Positions 18,663 to 28,516 of a stretch of 64,000 nucleotides of DNA are shown piece by piece. Made by a program: the position numbers and the translations under genes. Within the stretch, counting starts at the first letter, position 1. Every line of letters starts with the position of its first letter. Source of the DNA: Bacillus pumilus (GTDB taxonomy: Bacteria > Bacillota > Bacilli > Bacillales > Bacillaceae); contig NZ_CP027116.1 of assembly GCF_003431975.1 (NCBI RefSeq), forward strand, positions 1,612,001 through 1,676,000, given 5' to 3'. The notes under the pieces were generated by a model. That model made no database searches. It worked only from the letters and a program-made list of their open reading frames with translations, and had not been told where the DNA came from.

Positions 18663-19202
18663 ATGCTATGGCTGATTAGTTTCATGCTTCATGCTGCACT
18701 TATTTATTTTGTGATCATTTTATATACGAGAATGAATTCGCTGAAGGCAACTGAACAAAAACAGCGAGAACTTCTAGAAGAAACGGAAAATACCCTGGCT
18801 GCATTTTTGATGGAAGTCAAAGAAGAGAATGACAAGCTATCAAAAGTAGCAGCCGCTTCCCCTGATTTTTCTGCTGAAGAGCTGAAATCGGATTTTCAGA
18901 CACCAAAGCAGCCACAACCACCAATTGAATCCCAGCAATCGGTAGAAAGTGAAGATCCAGTACCAGATCACTTGTCAGCTCTCCTTAGCGAAGTTGAAGT
19001 GCAGGAAGAGAAGGTAAACGAACCCGTTCCATATCATGAATCAGAAGCTTCTATGCTTTCTGAAATTGAAGTAGAAGAAACATTCGAGGACCAAGTGAAG
19101 ACCTTATATGACGAAGGGCGTTCGCTAGAAGAAATAGCGAAAGAATTGAAAACGGGCAAGACAGAAATCGAGCTTTTATTAAAATTTAGCGGAAAGCTGT
19201 AA
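18663..19202 (+). CDS. swrB: Swarming motility protein SwrB
   Basis: SwrB (YlxL) helps activate the export gate and is needed for swarming in B. subtilis. The N-terminus 'MLWLISFMLHAALIYFVIILYT' is a single membrane anchor. It is followed by a coiled-coil-like Glu/Lys stretch and a long acidic, low-complexity linker. The conserved C-terminal end 'DQVKTLYDEGRSLEEIAKELKTG' looks like a helix-turn-helix fold. The linker is poorly conserved in general, so identity rests on both ends and on position after sigD. Confidence 0.88.
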   Translation: MLWLISFMLHAALIYFVIILYTRMNSLKATEQKQRELLEETENTLAAFLMEVKEENDKLSKVAAASPDFSAEELKSDFQTPKQPQPPIESQQSVESEDPVPDHLSALLSEVEVQEEKVNEPVPYHESEASMLSEIEVEETFEDQVKTLYDEGRSLEEIAKELKTGKTEIELLLKFSGKL

Positions 19203-19209
19203 AGGATTC

Positions 19210-19238
19210 TTGATTGTCAGTCCATCATATGTTATATT
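19210..19238 (+). promoter_or_regulatory. SigA promoter for rpsB
   Basis: TTGATT at 19210-19215 and TATATT at 19233-19238 are spaced by 17 bases. Transcription would start near 19245, giving a leader of about 110 bases before rpsB. The leader contains 'GTGCTGCCGTGGCGCAG' and could carry S2 autoregulation, but I could not fold it by eye. Confidence 0.7.
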
Positions 19239-19279
19239 ATTTCTTGGTGTTAAATACACACGCTTAATGATTCAGATGA

Positions 19280-20092
<813 letters not shown>

Positions 20093-20100
20093 CCTATTCA

Positions 20101-20140
20101 AAAGGTGATAAGAGGGAAATGCCTTTTATCACCTTTTTTT
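20101..20140 (+). terminator. Intrinsic terminator after rpsB
   Basis: Arms 20101-20111 and 20126-20136 form an 11 bp stem (AAAGGTGATAA with TTATCACCTTT). An inner AGG/CCT pairing and a run of Ts to 20140 complete it. It lies 8 bases after the rpsB stop. Some read-through into tsf is likely, since I saw no clear promoter between them. Confidence 0.9.
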
Positions 20141-20183
20141 CACCTAGTAATCCGTGTTTTAACATAGAAGGAGGAAATGTAAA

Positions 20184-21065
20184 ATGGCAATTACTGCTCA
20201 ATTAGTTAAAGAACTGCGTCAAAAAACTGGTGCAGGTATGATGGACTGTAAAAAAGCGTTAACAGAAACTGATGGTGACATCGACAAAGCGATCGATCTT
20301 CTAAGAGAAAAAGGCATTGCAAAAGCTGCGAAAAAAGCAGACCGTATTGCTGCTGAAGGATTAACACTTATTAAAACTGATGGCAACACAGGCGTGATCC
20401 TTGAAGTGAACTCTGAGACTGACTTCGTTGCGAAAAACGAAGGATTCCAATCACTTCTTAACGAACTTGCTGATCATTTGCTTGCTGCTAAACCTGCAAC
20501 AATTGAAGAAGCTCATGCTTCTAAAATGGAAAGCGGTTCAACAGTTGAAGAGCACATCACATCTGCAATTGCGAAAATCGGAGAGAAAATCACTCTACGT
20601 CGTTTCTCTGTTATCACGAAAGAAGATAACGCAGCATTCGGTTCTTACTTACACATGGGCGGACGTATCGGTGTATTAGCTGTTCTTAATGGAACAACTG
20701 ATGAAGAGCTTGCAAGAGACATTGCAATGCACGTTGCTGCTGTAAACCCTAAATACATTTCTCGTGACCAAGTGTCAGAAGAAGAAGCAAACCGTGAGCG
20801 TGAAGTATTAACTCAACAAGCGCTTCAAGAAGGAAAGCCTGAAAACATCGTTGCTAAAATGGTAGAAGGCCGTCTAAACAAATTCTTCGAAGAAATTTGC
20901 TTACTTGACCAAGCATTCGTTAAAAACCCAGATGAAAAAGTGAAACAAGTAGTCGCTGCGAAAAACGCAAGCATTCAAACTTATGTTCGCTATGAAGTGG
21001 GCGAAGGTATCGAAAAGCGTCAAGACAACTTTGCTGAAGAAGTGATGAGCCAAGTGAAAAAATAA
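20184..21065 (+). CDS. tsf: Elongation factor Ts
   Basis: EF-Ts is the nucleotide exchange factor that regenerates EF-Tu-GTP. The UBA-like N-terminus '[20 protein letters not shown]' contains the conserved '[12 protein letters not shown]' core. The EF-Tu contact '[13 protein letters not shown]' lies at residues ~76-88, and '[16 protein letters not shown]' is further on. 293 residues is standard. GAAGGAGG lies 10 bases before the ATG. Confidence 0.97.
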   Translation: MAITAQLVKELRQKTGAGMMDCKKALTETDGDIDKAIDLLREKGIAKAAKKADRIAAEGLTLIKTDGNTGVILEVNSETDFVAKNEGFQSLLNELADHLLAAKPATIEEAHASKMESGSTVEEHITSAIAKIGEKITLRRFSVITKEDNAAFGSYLHMGGRIGVLAVLNGTTDEELARDIAMHVAAVNPKYISRDQVSEEEANREREVLTQQALQEGKPENIVAKMVEGRLNKFFEEICLLDQAFVKNPDEKVKQVVAAKNASIQTYVRYEVGEGIEKRQDNFAEEVMSQVKK

Positions 21066-21072
21066 TGTTTGA

Positions 21073-21125
21073 AAAGCTCTCTGGGGCTTTTTTAGGGAGC
21101 ACAAGCACTGTGTTCCCTATTTTTT
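21073..21125 (+). terminator. Tandem intrinsic terminators after tsf
   Basis: The first hairpin pairs AAAGCTC (21073-21079) with GGGCTTT (21084-21090) and runs into Ts. The second pairs TAGGGA (21093-21098) with TCCCTA (21114-21119), with an inner CAC/GTG, followed by six Ts. Two back-to-back terminators isolate tsf from pyrH. Confidence 0.85.
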
Positions 21126-21137
21126 AGAGGATATTGA

Positions 21138-21166
21138 TTTACAAAAGACAGTTTCTTACGCATAAT
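21138..21166 (+). promoter_or_regulatory. SigA promoter for pyrH
   Basis: TTTACA at 21138-21143 and CATAAT at 21161-21166 are spaced by 17 bases, directly downstream of the double terminator and 34 bases before the pyrH start. A second -10-like TATAGT lies at 21176-21181 with a poorer -35. Confidence 0.6.
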
Positions 21167-21199
21167 AAGAGACGGTATAGTTTACACTTGGAGGTTATC

Positions 21200-21922
21200 A
21201 TGAGCAAACCGAAATATAATCGCATTGTACTGAAGCTAAGTGGCGAAGCACTAGCAGGTGATGCTGGAAATGGAATTAATCCAACTGTTATTCATTCAAT
21301 TGCAAAGCAAGTCAAAGAAATTGCAGAACTTGATGTTGAGGTTGCAGTTGTTGTAGGCGGAGGAAACCTTTGGCGCGGGAAGACAGGCAGTGACTTAGGA
21401 ATGGACCGTGCAACAGCAGACTACATGGGGATGCTGGCAACAGTGATGAATTCACTCGCGTTACAGGACAGCCTTGAAACGCTCGGCATTCAGTCTAGAG
21501 TACAAACTTCTATCGAAATGAGACAAGTTGCAGAGCCATACATAAGAAGAAAAGCGATCCGTCATCTTGAGAAGAAACGTGTCGTGATTTTTGCTGCAGG
21601 TACTGGTAACCCTTATTTCTCTACAGATACAACGGCAGCACTTCGTGCAGCAGAAATCGAAGCAGATGTCATTTTAATGGCGAAAAATAATGTAGACGGT
21701 GTTTACAGTGCTGATCCTCGTACAGATGCGGATGCAGTAAAATATGATAAGCTTTCATATCTTGATGTGCTAAAAGAAGGGCTTGCTGTAATGGATTCTA
21801 CTGCGTCCTCATTATGTATGGACAATGACATTCCATTAATCGTATTCTCCATTATGGAAGAAGGAAATATTAAACGTGCCGTAAACGGCGAATCAATCGG
21901 AACGATTGTGAGGGGGAAATAA
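21200..21922 (+). CDS. pyrH: UMP kinase
   Basis: PyrH phosphorylates UMP to UDP in pyrimidine nucleotide synthesis and is unrelated to eukaryotic UMP/CMP kinases. Amino-acid-kinase fold motifs are '[13 protein letters not shown]' at the N-terminus, '[11 protein letters not shown]' (~residues 51-61), '[15 protein letters not shown]' and '[20 protein letters not shown]'. ATG 21200 follows TTGGAGG by 7 bases; the frame extends further upstream without a ribosome binding site. frr begins 2 bases after the stop. Confidence 0.96.
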   Translation: MSKPKYNRIVLKLSGEALAGDAGNGINPTVIHSIAKQVKEIAELDVEVAVVVGGGNLWRGKTGSDLGMDRATADYMGMLATVMNSLALQDSLETLGIQSRVQTSIEMRQVAEPYIRRKAIRHLEKKRVVIFAAGTGNPYFSTDTTAALRAAEIEADVILMAKNNVDGVYSADPRTDADAVKYDKLSYLDVLKEGLAVMDSTASSLCMDNDIPLIVFSIMEEGNIKRAVNGESIGTIVRGK

Positions 21923-21923
21923 C

Positions 21924-22481
21924 GTGTCAAAAGAAGTATTGAACCAAACGAAAGAAAAAATGGAAAAAGCAGTTCAAGCATACGGACGTGAACTAGCAAC
22001 TGTTCGCGCTGGCAGAGCAAATGCTTCACTGCTTGATAAAGTGACAGTTGATTATTACGGTGCACAAACACCACTCAACCAAATCGCGTCAATCACAGTA
22101 CCAGAAGCTCGTATGCTGATTATCACACCTTATGATAAAACAGCCATCGGTGATATCGAAAAAGCGATCCAAAAGTCTGATCTTGGTATTACGCCAACAA
22201 GTGACGGAAATGTGATCCGCATTGCAATTCCTGCACTGACAGAAGAAAGACGTAAAGAGCTTGTGAAAGTGGTCAGAAAATATTCAGAAGAAGCTAAAGT
22301 AGCTGTTCGTAATGTTCGTCGTGATGCAAACGATGAGTTGAAAAAGCTAGAGAAAAATGGTGAGATCACTGAAGATGAATTAAGATCATCGACAGAGGGT
22401 GTTCAAAAATTGACAGATGAATATGTCGCTAAAATTGATGATGTGACGAAAGATAAAGAAAAAGAAATCATGGAAGTTTAA
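21924..22481 (+). CDS. frr: Ribosome recycling factor
   Basis: RRF, with EF-G, splits post-termination ribosomes. The 185 residues include '[20 protein letters not shown]' in the long three-helix bundle and '[16 protein letters not shown]' at the hinge. '[17 protein letters not shown]' lies in the C-terminal helix. The start is GTG 21924 with GAGGGGG 7 bases upstream, inside the pyrH end. It is cotranscribed with pyrH. Confidence 0.97.
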   Translation: MSKEVLNQTKEKMEKAVQAYGRELATVRAGRANASLLDKVTVDYYGAQTPLNQIASITVPEARMLIITPYDKTAIGDIEKAIQKSDLGITPTSDGNVIRIAIPALTEERRKELVKVVRKYSEEAKVAVRNVRRDANDELKKLEKNGEITEDELRSSTEGVQKLTDEYVAKIDDVTKDKEKEIMEV

Positions 22482-22515
22482 GAAAAAACTATGTACAATA
22501 GATAATAGTGAAAAG

Positions 22516-22545
22516 ACCCTCTTCATGTTTACAGGGGGTTTTTTT
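22516..22545 (+). terminator. Intrinsic terminator after frr
   Basis: ACCCTC (22516-22521) pairs with GGGGGT (22534-22539), allowing one G-T pair, followed by seven Ts. It separates pyrH-frr from uppS; I could not find a convincing promoter between here and 22611. Confidence 0.8.
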
Positions 22546-22610
22546 GTTAATACTGTTGGTGACTATATTATTAGCGGGAACGCAACCTTTTTGGGTGATG
22601 GAGGAATCTC

Positions 22611-23393
22611 ATGCTCAATATACTCAAAAATTGGAAGAATCAGCAAACTGCAGCTTCCAACTTAGAAAGCCTGACAAAAGAAGACATATTAAATGGAGAA
22701 ATTCCTGAACATATCGCCATTATCATGGATGGAAACGGAAGATGGGCGAAAAAACGTGCGCTTCCACGGGTAGCAGGACATCATGAAGGAATGAAAGTCG
22801 TCAAGCGCATGACAAAGCTTGCAAATGAGCTGAATGTTAAAGTGCTGACTTTGTATGCTTTCTCTACGGAAAATTGGAAACGTCCTAAATTAGAAGTAGA
22901 CTTTTTAATGAAGCTTCCTGAAGAATTTTTAAACATCTACCTGCCCGAACTCATCGAAGAAAATGTCCGTGTGCGTTTAACAGGTGATCCAGACGGCCTC
23001 CCGCAGCATACGAAAAGAGCGGTAGAGAACGCAGTAAAGAGTACGTCGGATAACGACGGACTCGTTTTGAATTTTGCGCTCAACTATGGAGGGCGTACAG
23101 AAATCGTCTCCGCATGCAGACAAATTTCTGAAAAAGTCAAAGAAGGTAAGCTTCAAGCAGAAGATATCACAGAAGAGATGTTTTCAGCTTATTTAATGAC
23201 AGAATCTCTTCAAGATCCGGATTTGCTTATTCGCACAAGTGGAGAAATTAGATTAAGCAACTTTATGCTTTGGCAAATTGCGTACAGCGAGTTTGTCTTT
23301 ACGGATGTGCTATGGCCTGACTTTTCTGATGAGCATCTTATAGGTGCTATTGGAGAATACCAGCGCCGCGGCCGGAGGTTCGGTGGAATTTAG
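22611..23393 (+). CDS. uppS: Undecaprenyl diphosphate synthase
   Basis: UppS makes the C55 lipid carrier for peptidoglycan and teichoic acid by cis-condensation of isopentenyl units. The catalytic Asp is Asp40 in 'IAIIMDGNGRWAKKR'. 'TLYAFSTENWKRP' and 'DLLIRTSGEIRLSNFMLWQ' are the substrate and metal motifs, and 'AYSEFVFTDVLWPDF' is near the C-terminus. 260 residues is normal. GGAGG lies 7 bases before the ATG. cdsA and dxr follow closely, forming a lipid and isoprenoid cluster. Confidence 0.97.
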   Translation: MLNILKNWKNQQTAASNLESLTKEDILNGEIPEHIAIIMDGNGRWAKKRALPRVAGHHEGMKVVKRMTKLANELNVKVLTLYAFSTENWKRPKLEVDFLMKLPEEFLNIYLPELIEENVRVRLTGDPDGLPQHTKRAVENAVKSTSDNDGLVLNFALNYGGRTEIVSACRQISEKVKEGKLQAEDITEEMFSAYLMTESLQDPDLLIRTSGEIRLSNFMLWQIAYSEFVFTDVLWPDFSDEHLIGAIGEYQRRGRRFGGI

Positions 23394-23405
23394 AGGGTGG
23401 TGCAG

Positions 23406-24200
23406 ATGAAACAAAGAATTTTGACGGGTGTTGTGGCAGCTGCAGTCTTTTTACTTGCGGTTATATATGGACAAATGCCATTTACCCTGCTGATTTACTT
23501 AATGGGAAGTGTCGCTCTTTTTGAGCTTCTAAGAATGAAAAAGATTTCAATTTTCAGCTTTCCTGGTATTGTCAGCTTAATATTGCTTTGGCTTTTAATG
23601 GGCGGAGAGAACAGCTTCTTCCCGAACGTAGACGCATCAAAAATGCAAATTGCTTTATTTGCAGTCTTAATCCTTTTAACTTATACAGTTTTGAGCAAAA
23701 ACTCTTTCACATTTGATGAGGTTGCTTTTGTTGTATTGGCGACATTATATATTGGCGTTAGTTTCTATTATTTTATCCAAATTAGAGGCTTATATGGCAT
23801 GAGTGCGATCTTCTTCGCAGCAGTGATTATTTGGTCGACTGACTCAGGTGCCTACTTTATTGGGAAATCTATGGGGAAACGAAAGCTATGGCCAGAGATC
23901 AGCCCAAACAAAACAGTAGAAGGATTTATCGGCGGAATTGTCACAGCGGTCGTGTTGTCACTTGTGTTTCAAGCGGTTACAGGATTTTTGCCATCATATC
24001 TGCTTGTTATGTTTATTACTCTTTTGCTTAGTATCTTTGGACAGCTTGGCGACCTTGTCGAATCTGCTTTAAAGCGCCACTATCAAGTGAAGGATTCAGG
24101 GACCATTCTCCCTGGACATGGCGGGATTTTGGACAGGTTTGACAGCTTTTTATTCGTTCTGCCGTTTTTATATTTACTGCTGGCTACATTTTCCAGCTAA
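23406..24200 (+). CDS. cdsA: Phosphatidate cytidylyltransferase
   Basis: CdsA activates phosphatidic acid to CDP-diacylglycerol, the branch point of phospholipid synthesis. The protein has about seven to eight hydrophobic segments. The CDS signature near the C-terminus reads 'SPNKTVEGFIGGI', then 'FGQLGDLVESALKRHYQVKDSG' and 'LPGHGGILDRFDS' (residues ~235-247). ATG 23406 is chosen over GTG 23397 because GAGGGTGG lies 6 bases before it. It begins 12 bases after uppS. Confidence 0.95.
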   Translation: MKQRILTGVVAAAVFLLAVIYGQMPFTLLIYLMGSVALFELLRMKKISIFSFPGIVSLILLWLLMGGENSFFPNVDASKMQIALFAVLILLTYTVLSKNSFTFDEVAFVVLATLYIGVSFYYFIQIRGLYGMSAIFFAAVIIWSTDSGAYFIGKSMGKRKLWPEISPNKTVEGFIGGIVTAVVLSLVFQAVTGFLPSYLLVMFITLLLSIFGQLGDLVESALKRHYQVKDSGTILPGHGGILDRFDSFLFVLPFLYLLLATFSS

Positions 24201-24239
24201 CCTCATAGAAACTTATTGAACGAGAGAAGGAGTGGCATT

Positions 24240-25391
24240 TTGAAATATATTTCGCTATTAGGCGCAACAGGATCAATTGGTGAACAAACATTAGATGTGA
24301 TCAGGCAGCATCCAGACAAATTTAAGCTGAAAACGATGACGTTCGGCCGAAATGTAGACAAGGCCATACCAATCATTGAACAGTTTCAGCCTGAATTTGT
24401 CGGTTGTTTAAATGAAGAAACCTATTACTCGCTAAAAAGCCATTCATTTGAATACGATGTCAAGATGACTGTGGGTGAAGAAGCCAACATCGAGGCAGCG
24501 ACCTATGATGCAGTGGACGTTGTGGTCAATGCACTTGTAGGAAGTGTTGGGCTTGTTCCCACATTAAAGGCCATTGAACAAAAAAAGACGATTGCACTCG
24601 CAAATAAGGAAACACTTGTGACAGCTGGTCATATAGTAAAAGAGTACGCTAAAACATTTGATGTACCTTTACTTCCTGTTGATAGTGAGCATTCCGCTAT
24701 TTTTCAATGCCTGCAAGGTGAACAAGCTAAAAACATTGACCGCTTAATCGTGACAGCTTCAGGTGGTAGTTTCCGAGATAAAAAACGAACTGAACTTGAA
24801 GGTGTTACGGTTGAAGAAGCGCTGAATCACCCAAACTGGTCAATGGGAGCGAAAATTACCATTGATTCAGCAACGATGATGAATAAAGGGCTTGAGGTCA
24901 TTGAGGCACATTGGTTGTTTGATATTCCTTATGAGCAAATTGATGTGCTGTTACATAAAGAGAGCATTATTCATTCAATGGTGGAATTTCACGATAAAAG
25001 CGTCATGGCTCAGTTAGGTACACCTGACATGAGAGTGCCCATTCAATATGCACTCACATACCCTGACAGGGCGCCATTACCAGAAGCGAAATCATTGAAC
25101 CTTTGGGAGATTGGACAATTGAATTTCCAAAAAGCGGATTTTGACAGGTATCGCTGCTTACATTTTGCTTATGAATCAGGTAAAATAGGAGGGACAATGC
25201 CTGCTGTGCTCAATGCAGCAAATGAAATGGCAGTCGATGCATTTCTGAAAGGCAAAGTAACGTTCCTGCAAATTGAAGAATTGATTGAAAAGGCACTAAA
25301 TAGACATCATGTGATTTCAACGCCTAGTTTACAAGATATCCATGAAGTGGACAAAGATACACGAGACTTTGTTCAATCAATCCTCACATAA
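24240..25391 (+). CDS. dxr: 1-deoxy-D-xylulose 5-phosphate reductoisomerase
   Basis: DXR converts DXP to MEP with NADPH, the first committed step of non-mevalonate isoprenoid synthesis. The NADPH motif '[16 protein letters not shown]' is at the N-terminus. '[12 protein letters not shown]' and '[14 protein letters not shown]' hold metal and substrate residues, with '[20 protein letters not shown]' downstream. TTG 24240 has AAGGAG 7 bases upstream and gives 383 residues; the ATG-free longer frame from 24216 is rejected. It supplies precursors for uppS two genes upstream. Confidence 0.95.
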   Translation: MKYISLLGATGSIGEQTLDVIRQHPDKFKLKTMTFGRNVDKAIPIIEQFQPEFVGCLNEETYYSLKSHSFEYDVKMTVGEEANIEAATYDAVDVVVNALVGSVGLVPTLKAIEQKKTIALANKETLVTAGHIVKEYAKTFDVPLLPVDSEHSAIFQCLQGEQAKNIDRLIVTASGGSFRDKKRTELEGVTVEEALNHPNWSMGAKITIDSATMMNKGLEVIEAHWLFDIPYEQIDVLLHKESIIHSMVEFHDKSVMAQLGTPDMRVPIQYALTYPDRAPLPEAKSLNLWEIGQLNFQKADFDRYRCLHFAYESGKIGGTMPAVLNAANEMAVDAFLKGKVTFLQIEELIEKALNRHHVISTPSLQDIHEVDKDTRDFVQSILT

Positions 25392-25397
25392 GGTGGT

Positions 25398-26663
25398 ATG
25401 TTCGTGAATACAGTGATTGCGTTTATTATTATTTTTGGGACGCTCGTTTTTTTCCACGAGCTTGGCCATTTAATTATGGCGCAGCGAGCGGGTATTTTAT
25501 GCCGCGAGTTCGCAATTGGTTTTGGGCCGAAGATTTTCTCCTTTAAACGAAAAGAAACCGTTTATACCATTAGACTTCTCCCTATTGGCGGATTTGTTAA
25601 AATGGCAGGAGAGGACCCTGAAGTCATTGAAATTAAACCAGGTCATACAGTGGGGCTCTTATTCAATGAGCAAAATGAAGTAGAAAAAATCATTTTAAAT
25701 GATAAAGAAAAATATCCTGATGCACTTGTCATCGAAGTGGAGCAGATTGATTTAGATCATGCCATGAGAATCTCAGGATATGAAGCTGGAAATGAAGATA
25801 TTTTAACTGGCTACAATGTCAGTCAAACAAGCTTTTATGTTGTAGATGGTGAAGAAATTCAAATTGCACCATACAATCGTCAATTTGGTTCAAAAACGGT
25901 ATGGCAGCGTATTAAAGCGATCGCAGCCGGACCGATTATGAACTTTATCCTGGCGTATGTCATTTTGGTTGCTTTAGGTTTTATTCAAGGGGTAACCGTT
26001 GATGATCCTGTACTTGGAAAGCTGACGAAAGACGGCCGAGCGGCGGAAGCTGGACTTATGCAGGGAGATCACATCAAGTCCATTAACGGAGATAAAATGA
26101 ACTCTTGGACAGACGTCGTTCAAACTGTTCAAAAGAATCCTGAGAAAAAGATGAATGTCGTTATTGACAGAGACGGCAAAGAAAGCACTGTGCAGGTTGT
26201 ACCAGAAGCAGTGAAAGCAGACGGAAAAAGCATTGGCCGTTTTGGATCTTATCCGCCAACGGAAAATGGATTTCTGAAAGTCATTTCATCTTCAGGAACG
26301 ACTGTGATTTCAACAGCCGGTCTCATCTTAACGAACTTGCAAAAAATTGTCACAGGACAATTTTCACTAGACATGCTAGCAGGTCCTGTTGGGATCTATG
26401 ACATGACCGGAGAAGTAGCTAAGCAAGGTGTGTTAACATTAATGCAGTTTGCGGCGTTCCTCAGTATTAACCTAGGCATCGTGAATTTATTACCGATTCC
26501 TGCATTAGACGGAGGACGTTTACTCTTCTTGTTTGTGGAAGCCATTCGCGGTAAACCAATTAATCGTGAGAAAGAAGCACTTGTTGTCTTTATCGGTGTT
26601 GCATTCCTCATGCTGTTAATGCTAGTGGTTACGTGGAATGACATCCAGCGATTATTTTTATAA
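25398..26663 (+). CDS. rasP: Site-2 intramembrane zinc protease RasP
   Basis: RasP (YluC) performs the second cut of anti-sigma factors such as RsiW and clears signal peptides and FtsL. The zinc motif HELGH is at residues 20-24 in the first membrane helix. The second motif 'NLLPIPALDGGRLLFLF' lies near residues ~368-384. A PDZ domain sits between them ('DGRAAEAGLMQGDHIKSING'), and four membrane segments are visible. The GGTGG before ATG 25398 is close. The start agrees with the B. subtilis protein. Confidence 0.95.
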   Translation: MFVNTVIAFIIIFGTLVFFHELGHLIMAQRAGILCREFAIGFGPKIFSFKRKETVYTIRLLPIGGFVKMAGEDPEVIEIKPGHTVGLLFNEQNEVEKIILNDKEKYPDALVIEVEQIDLDHAMRISGYEAGNEDILTGYNVSQTSFYVVDGEEIQIAPYNRQFGSKTVWQRIKAIAAGPIMNFILAYVILVALGFIQGVTVDDPVLGKLTKDGRAAEAGLMQGDHIKSINGDKMNSWTDVVQTVQKNPEKKMNVVIDRDGKESTVQVVPEAVKADGKSIGRFGSYPPTENGFLKVISSSGTTVISTAGLILTNLQKIVTGQFSLDMLAGPVGIYDMTGEVAKQGVLTLMQFAAFLSINLGIVNLLPIPALDGGRLLFLFVEAIRGKPINREKEALVVFIGVAFLMLLMLVVTWNDIQRLFL

Positions 26664-26674
26664 AAAACCAATGT

Positions 26675-26708
26675 CTCTTGTTTCTCATTACGGGAAACAA
26701 GAGTTTTT
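26675..26708 (+). terminator. Intrinsic terminator after rasP
   Basis: CTCTTGTTTC (26675-26684) pairs with GAAACAAGAG (26694-26703), a perfect 10 bp stem with a 9-base loop and five Ts. It lies between rasP and proS and is too short to be part of a T-box leader. Confidence 0.85.
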
Positions 26709-26744
26709 GTGAGAAGTCCTATTTCATAAATGAGGTGTAACGAC

Positions 26745-28442
26745 ATGAGACAATCCCTGACTTTTATTCCAACTCTTCGAGAGGTGCCGGCAGATGCTGA
26801 GGCGAAAAGTCATCAGCTATTAGTAAGAGCTGGGTTCATTAGACAAAATACAAGCGGAATCTATCATTATCTGCCGCTCGCTCATAAAGTCATTCAGCAT
26901 ATTCAATCCATCGTTCGTAAAGAAATGGAAAAGGCAGGAGCAGCAGAGCTGTTAATGCCAGTGCTGCAACAGGCAGAAATGTGGCAAGAGTCAGGAAGAT
27001 GGTATACATACGGTCCAGAACTGATGCGTATGAAAGATCGTCATGGCCGTGAGTTCGCACTTGGCCCAACGCACGAAGAAGTGATTACATCACTCGTACG
27101 CAGCGAAGTGAAATCGTATAAAAAGCTTCCTTTAACTCTTTATCAAATTCAATCAAAATTCCGCGATGAACAGAGACCGCGTTTTGGGCTGCTGCGTGGA
27201 CGTGAATTTATCATGAAGGATGCCTATTCGTTCCATTCTTCACCAGAAAGCCTTGATGACACATACAACAAGATGTTTACAGCTTACTCAAATGTATTCT
27301 CAAAAGTAGGTCTTAATTTTAGACCAGTCATTGCAGATTCTGGTGCAATGGGAGGAAAAGATACACATGAGTTTATGGCACTGTCAGAAGTGGGAGAAGA
27401 TACCATTGCATACTCTGACACATCCTCCTATGCTGCAAACATTGAAATGGCTGAAGCTGTGTACCAGGGGGAAGAAGCAAACCCTGCGGACTTCAAAGAA
27501 CTTGAAAAAGTCCATACACCGCAAGTGAAAACGATTCAAGACGTGGCTGGATTTTTACAAGTGGATTCTTCTCTTTGTATCAAGTCTGTTTTGTTTAAAG
27601 CCGATGATGCATATGTTCTGATCCTGACTAGAGGCGACCATGAAGTAAATGATGTGAAAGTGAAAAACTTGGTCGGAGCACAGCTTGTAGAGCTTGCTTC
27701 ACGTGAAGAAGTACTAGAAGTCATTGGAACAGAGCCTGGATTTGTTGGTCCAGTTAAGCTCGAAGCAGAAATCGATATTTATGCAGATCTAGCAGTTAAG
27801 GGCATGACAAATGCTGTTGCAGGTGCAAACGAAACGGATTATCACTATGTCAATGTCAATCCCGCACGTGATGTGTCAGTGAAAGAATTCACCGATCTTC
27901 GTTTGATTCAAGAAGGAGACGTTTCCCCAGATGGAGAAGGCACCATCCAGTTTGCAAAAGGGATTGAAGTAGGACAAGTCTTTAAACTAGGCACTCGTTA
28001 CTCTGAGTCAATGGATGCGACGTACCTTGATGAAAATGGACGCGCGCAGCCAATGATTATGGGATGCTATGGTATCGGTATTTCTAGAACTCTATCAGCG
28101 ATTGTTGAGCAGCATCATGATGAAAAAGGAATCATCTGGCCGGAAGCAGTTGCGCCGTATGACCTTCATCTCCTTGCATTAAATATGAAAAACGATGCTC
28201 AAAAAGAGCTGGCTGAAACGTTATATGAGCGCTTAGAAGATGAGGGCTTTGACGTACTTTTTGATGACCGCCAAGAGCGTGCTGGAGTCAAATTTGCAGA
28301 CAGTGATTTAATTGGGCTGCCAATTCGCATTAGCTGCGGAAAACGTTCAGAAGAAGGCATTGTGGAAGTGAAGTTTAGAAAATCAGGTGAATCGCATGAA
28401 GTATCTGTTGATGAACTGATTTCATTTATACGCCAAGCATAA
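26745..28442 (+). CDS. proS: Prolyl-tRNA synthetase (bacterial type)
   Basis: ProRS charges tRNA-Pro and edits mischarged Ala-tRNA-Pro. Class II motif 1 is around '[24 protein letters not shown]'-type sequence at residues ~45-70. Motif 2 is '[26 protein letters not shown]', and motif 3 '[17 protein letters not shown]' falls near residue 445. The ~180-residue insertion between motifs 2 and 3 is the YbaK-like editing domain. ATG 26745 has GAGGTG 7 bases upstream; the longer in-frame ATG at 26730 lacks one. Confidence 0.97.
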   Translation: MRQSLTFIPTLREVPADAEAKSHQLLVRAGFIRQNTSGIYHYLPLAHKVIQHIQSIVRKEMEKAGAAELLMPVLQQAEMWQESGRWYTYGPELMRMKDRHGREFALGPTHEEVITSLVRSEVKSYKKLPLTLYQIQSKFRDEQRPRFGLLRGREFIMKDAYSFHSSPESLDDTYNKMFTAYSNVFSKVGLNFRPVIADSGAMGGKDTHEFMALSEVGEDTIAYSDTSSYAANIEMAEAVYQGEEANPADFKELEKVHTPQVKTIQDVAGFLQVDSSLCIKSVLFKADDAYVLILTRGDHEVNDVKVKNLVGAQLVELASREEVLEVIGTEPGFVGPVKLEAEIDIYADLAVKGMTNAVAGANETDYHYVNVNPARDVSVKEFTDLRLIQEGDVSPDGEGTIQFAKGIEVGQVFKLGTRYSESMDATYLDENGRAQPMIMGCYGIGISRTLSAIVEQHHDEKGIIWPEAVAPYDLHLLALNMKNDAQKELAETLYERLEDEGFDVLFDDRQERAGVKFADSDLIGLPIRISCGKRSEEGIVEVKFRKSGESHEVSVDELISFIRQA

Positions 28443-28459
28443 AAACGAACAAAAAAATG

Positions 28460-28492
28460 AAGGTACCTCCTGTAGAAAAGAGGTACCTTTCT
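28460..28492 (+). terminator. Hairpin terminator between proS and polC
   Basis: AAGGTACCTC (28460-28469) pairs perfectly with GAGGTACCTT (28480-28489) around a 10-base loop. The T run is only TTTCTG, so termination may be partial and polC may receive proS read-through. Confidence 0.7.
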
Positions 28493-28516
28493 GATTGAAA
28501 AAAGGAGGGTCCTGTC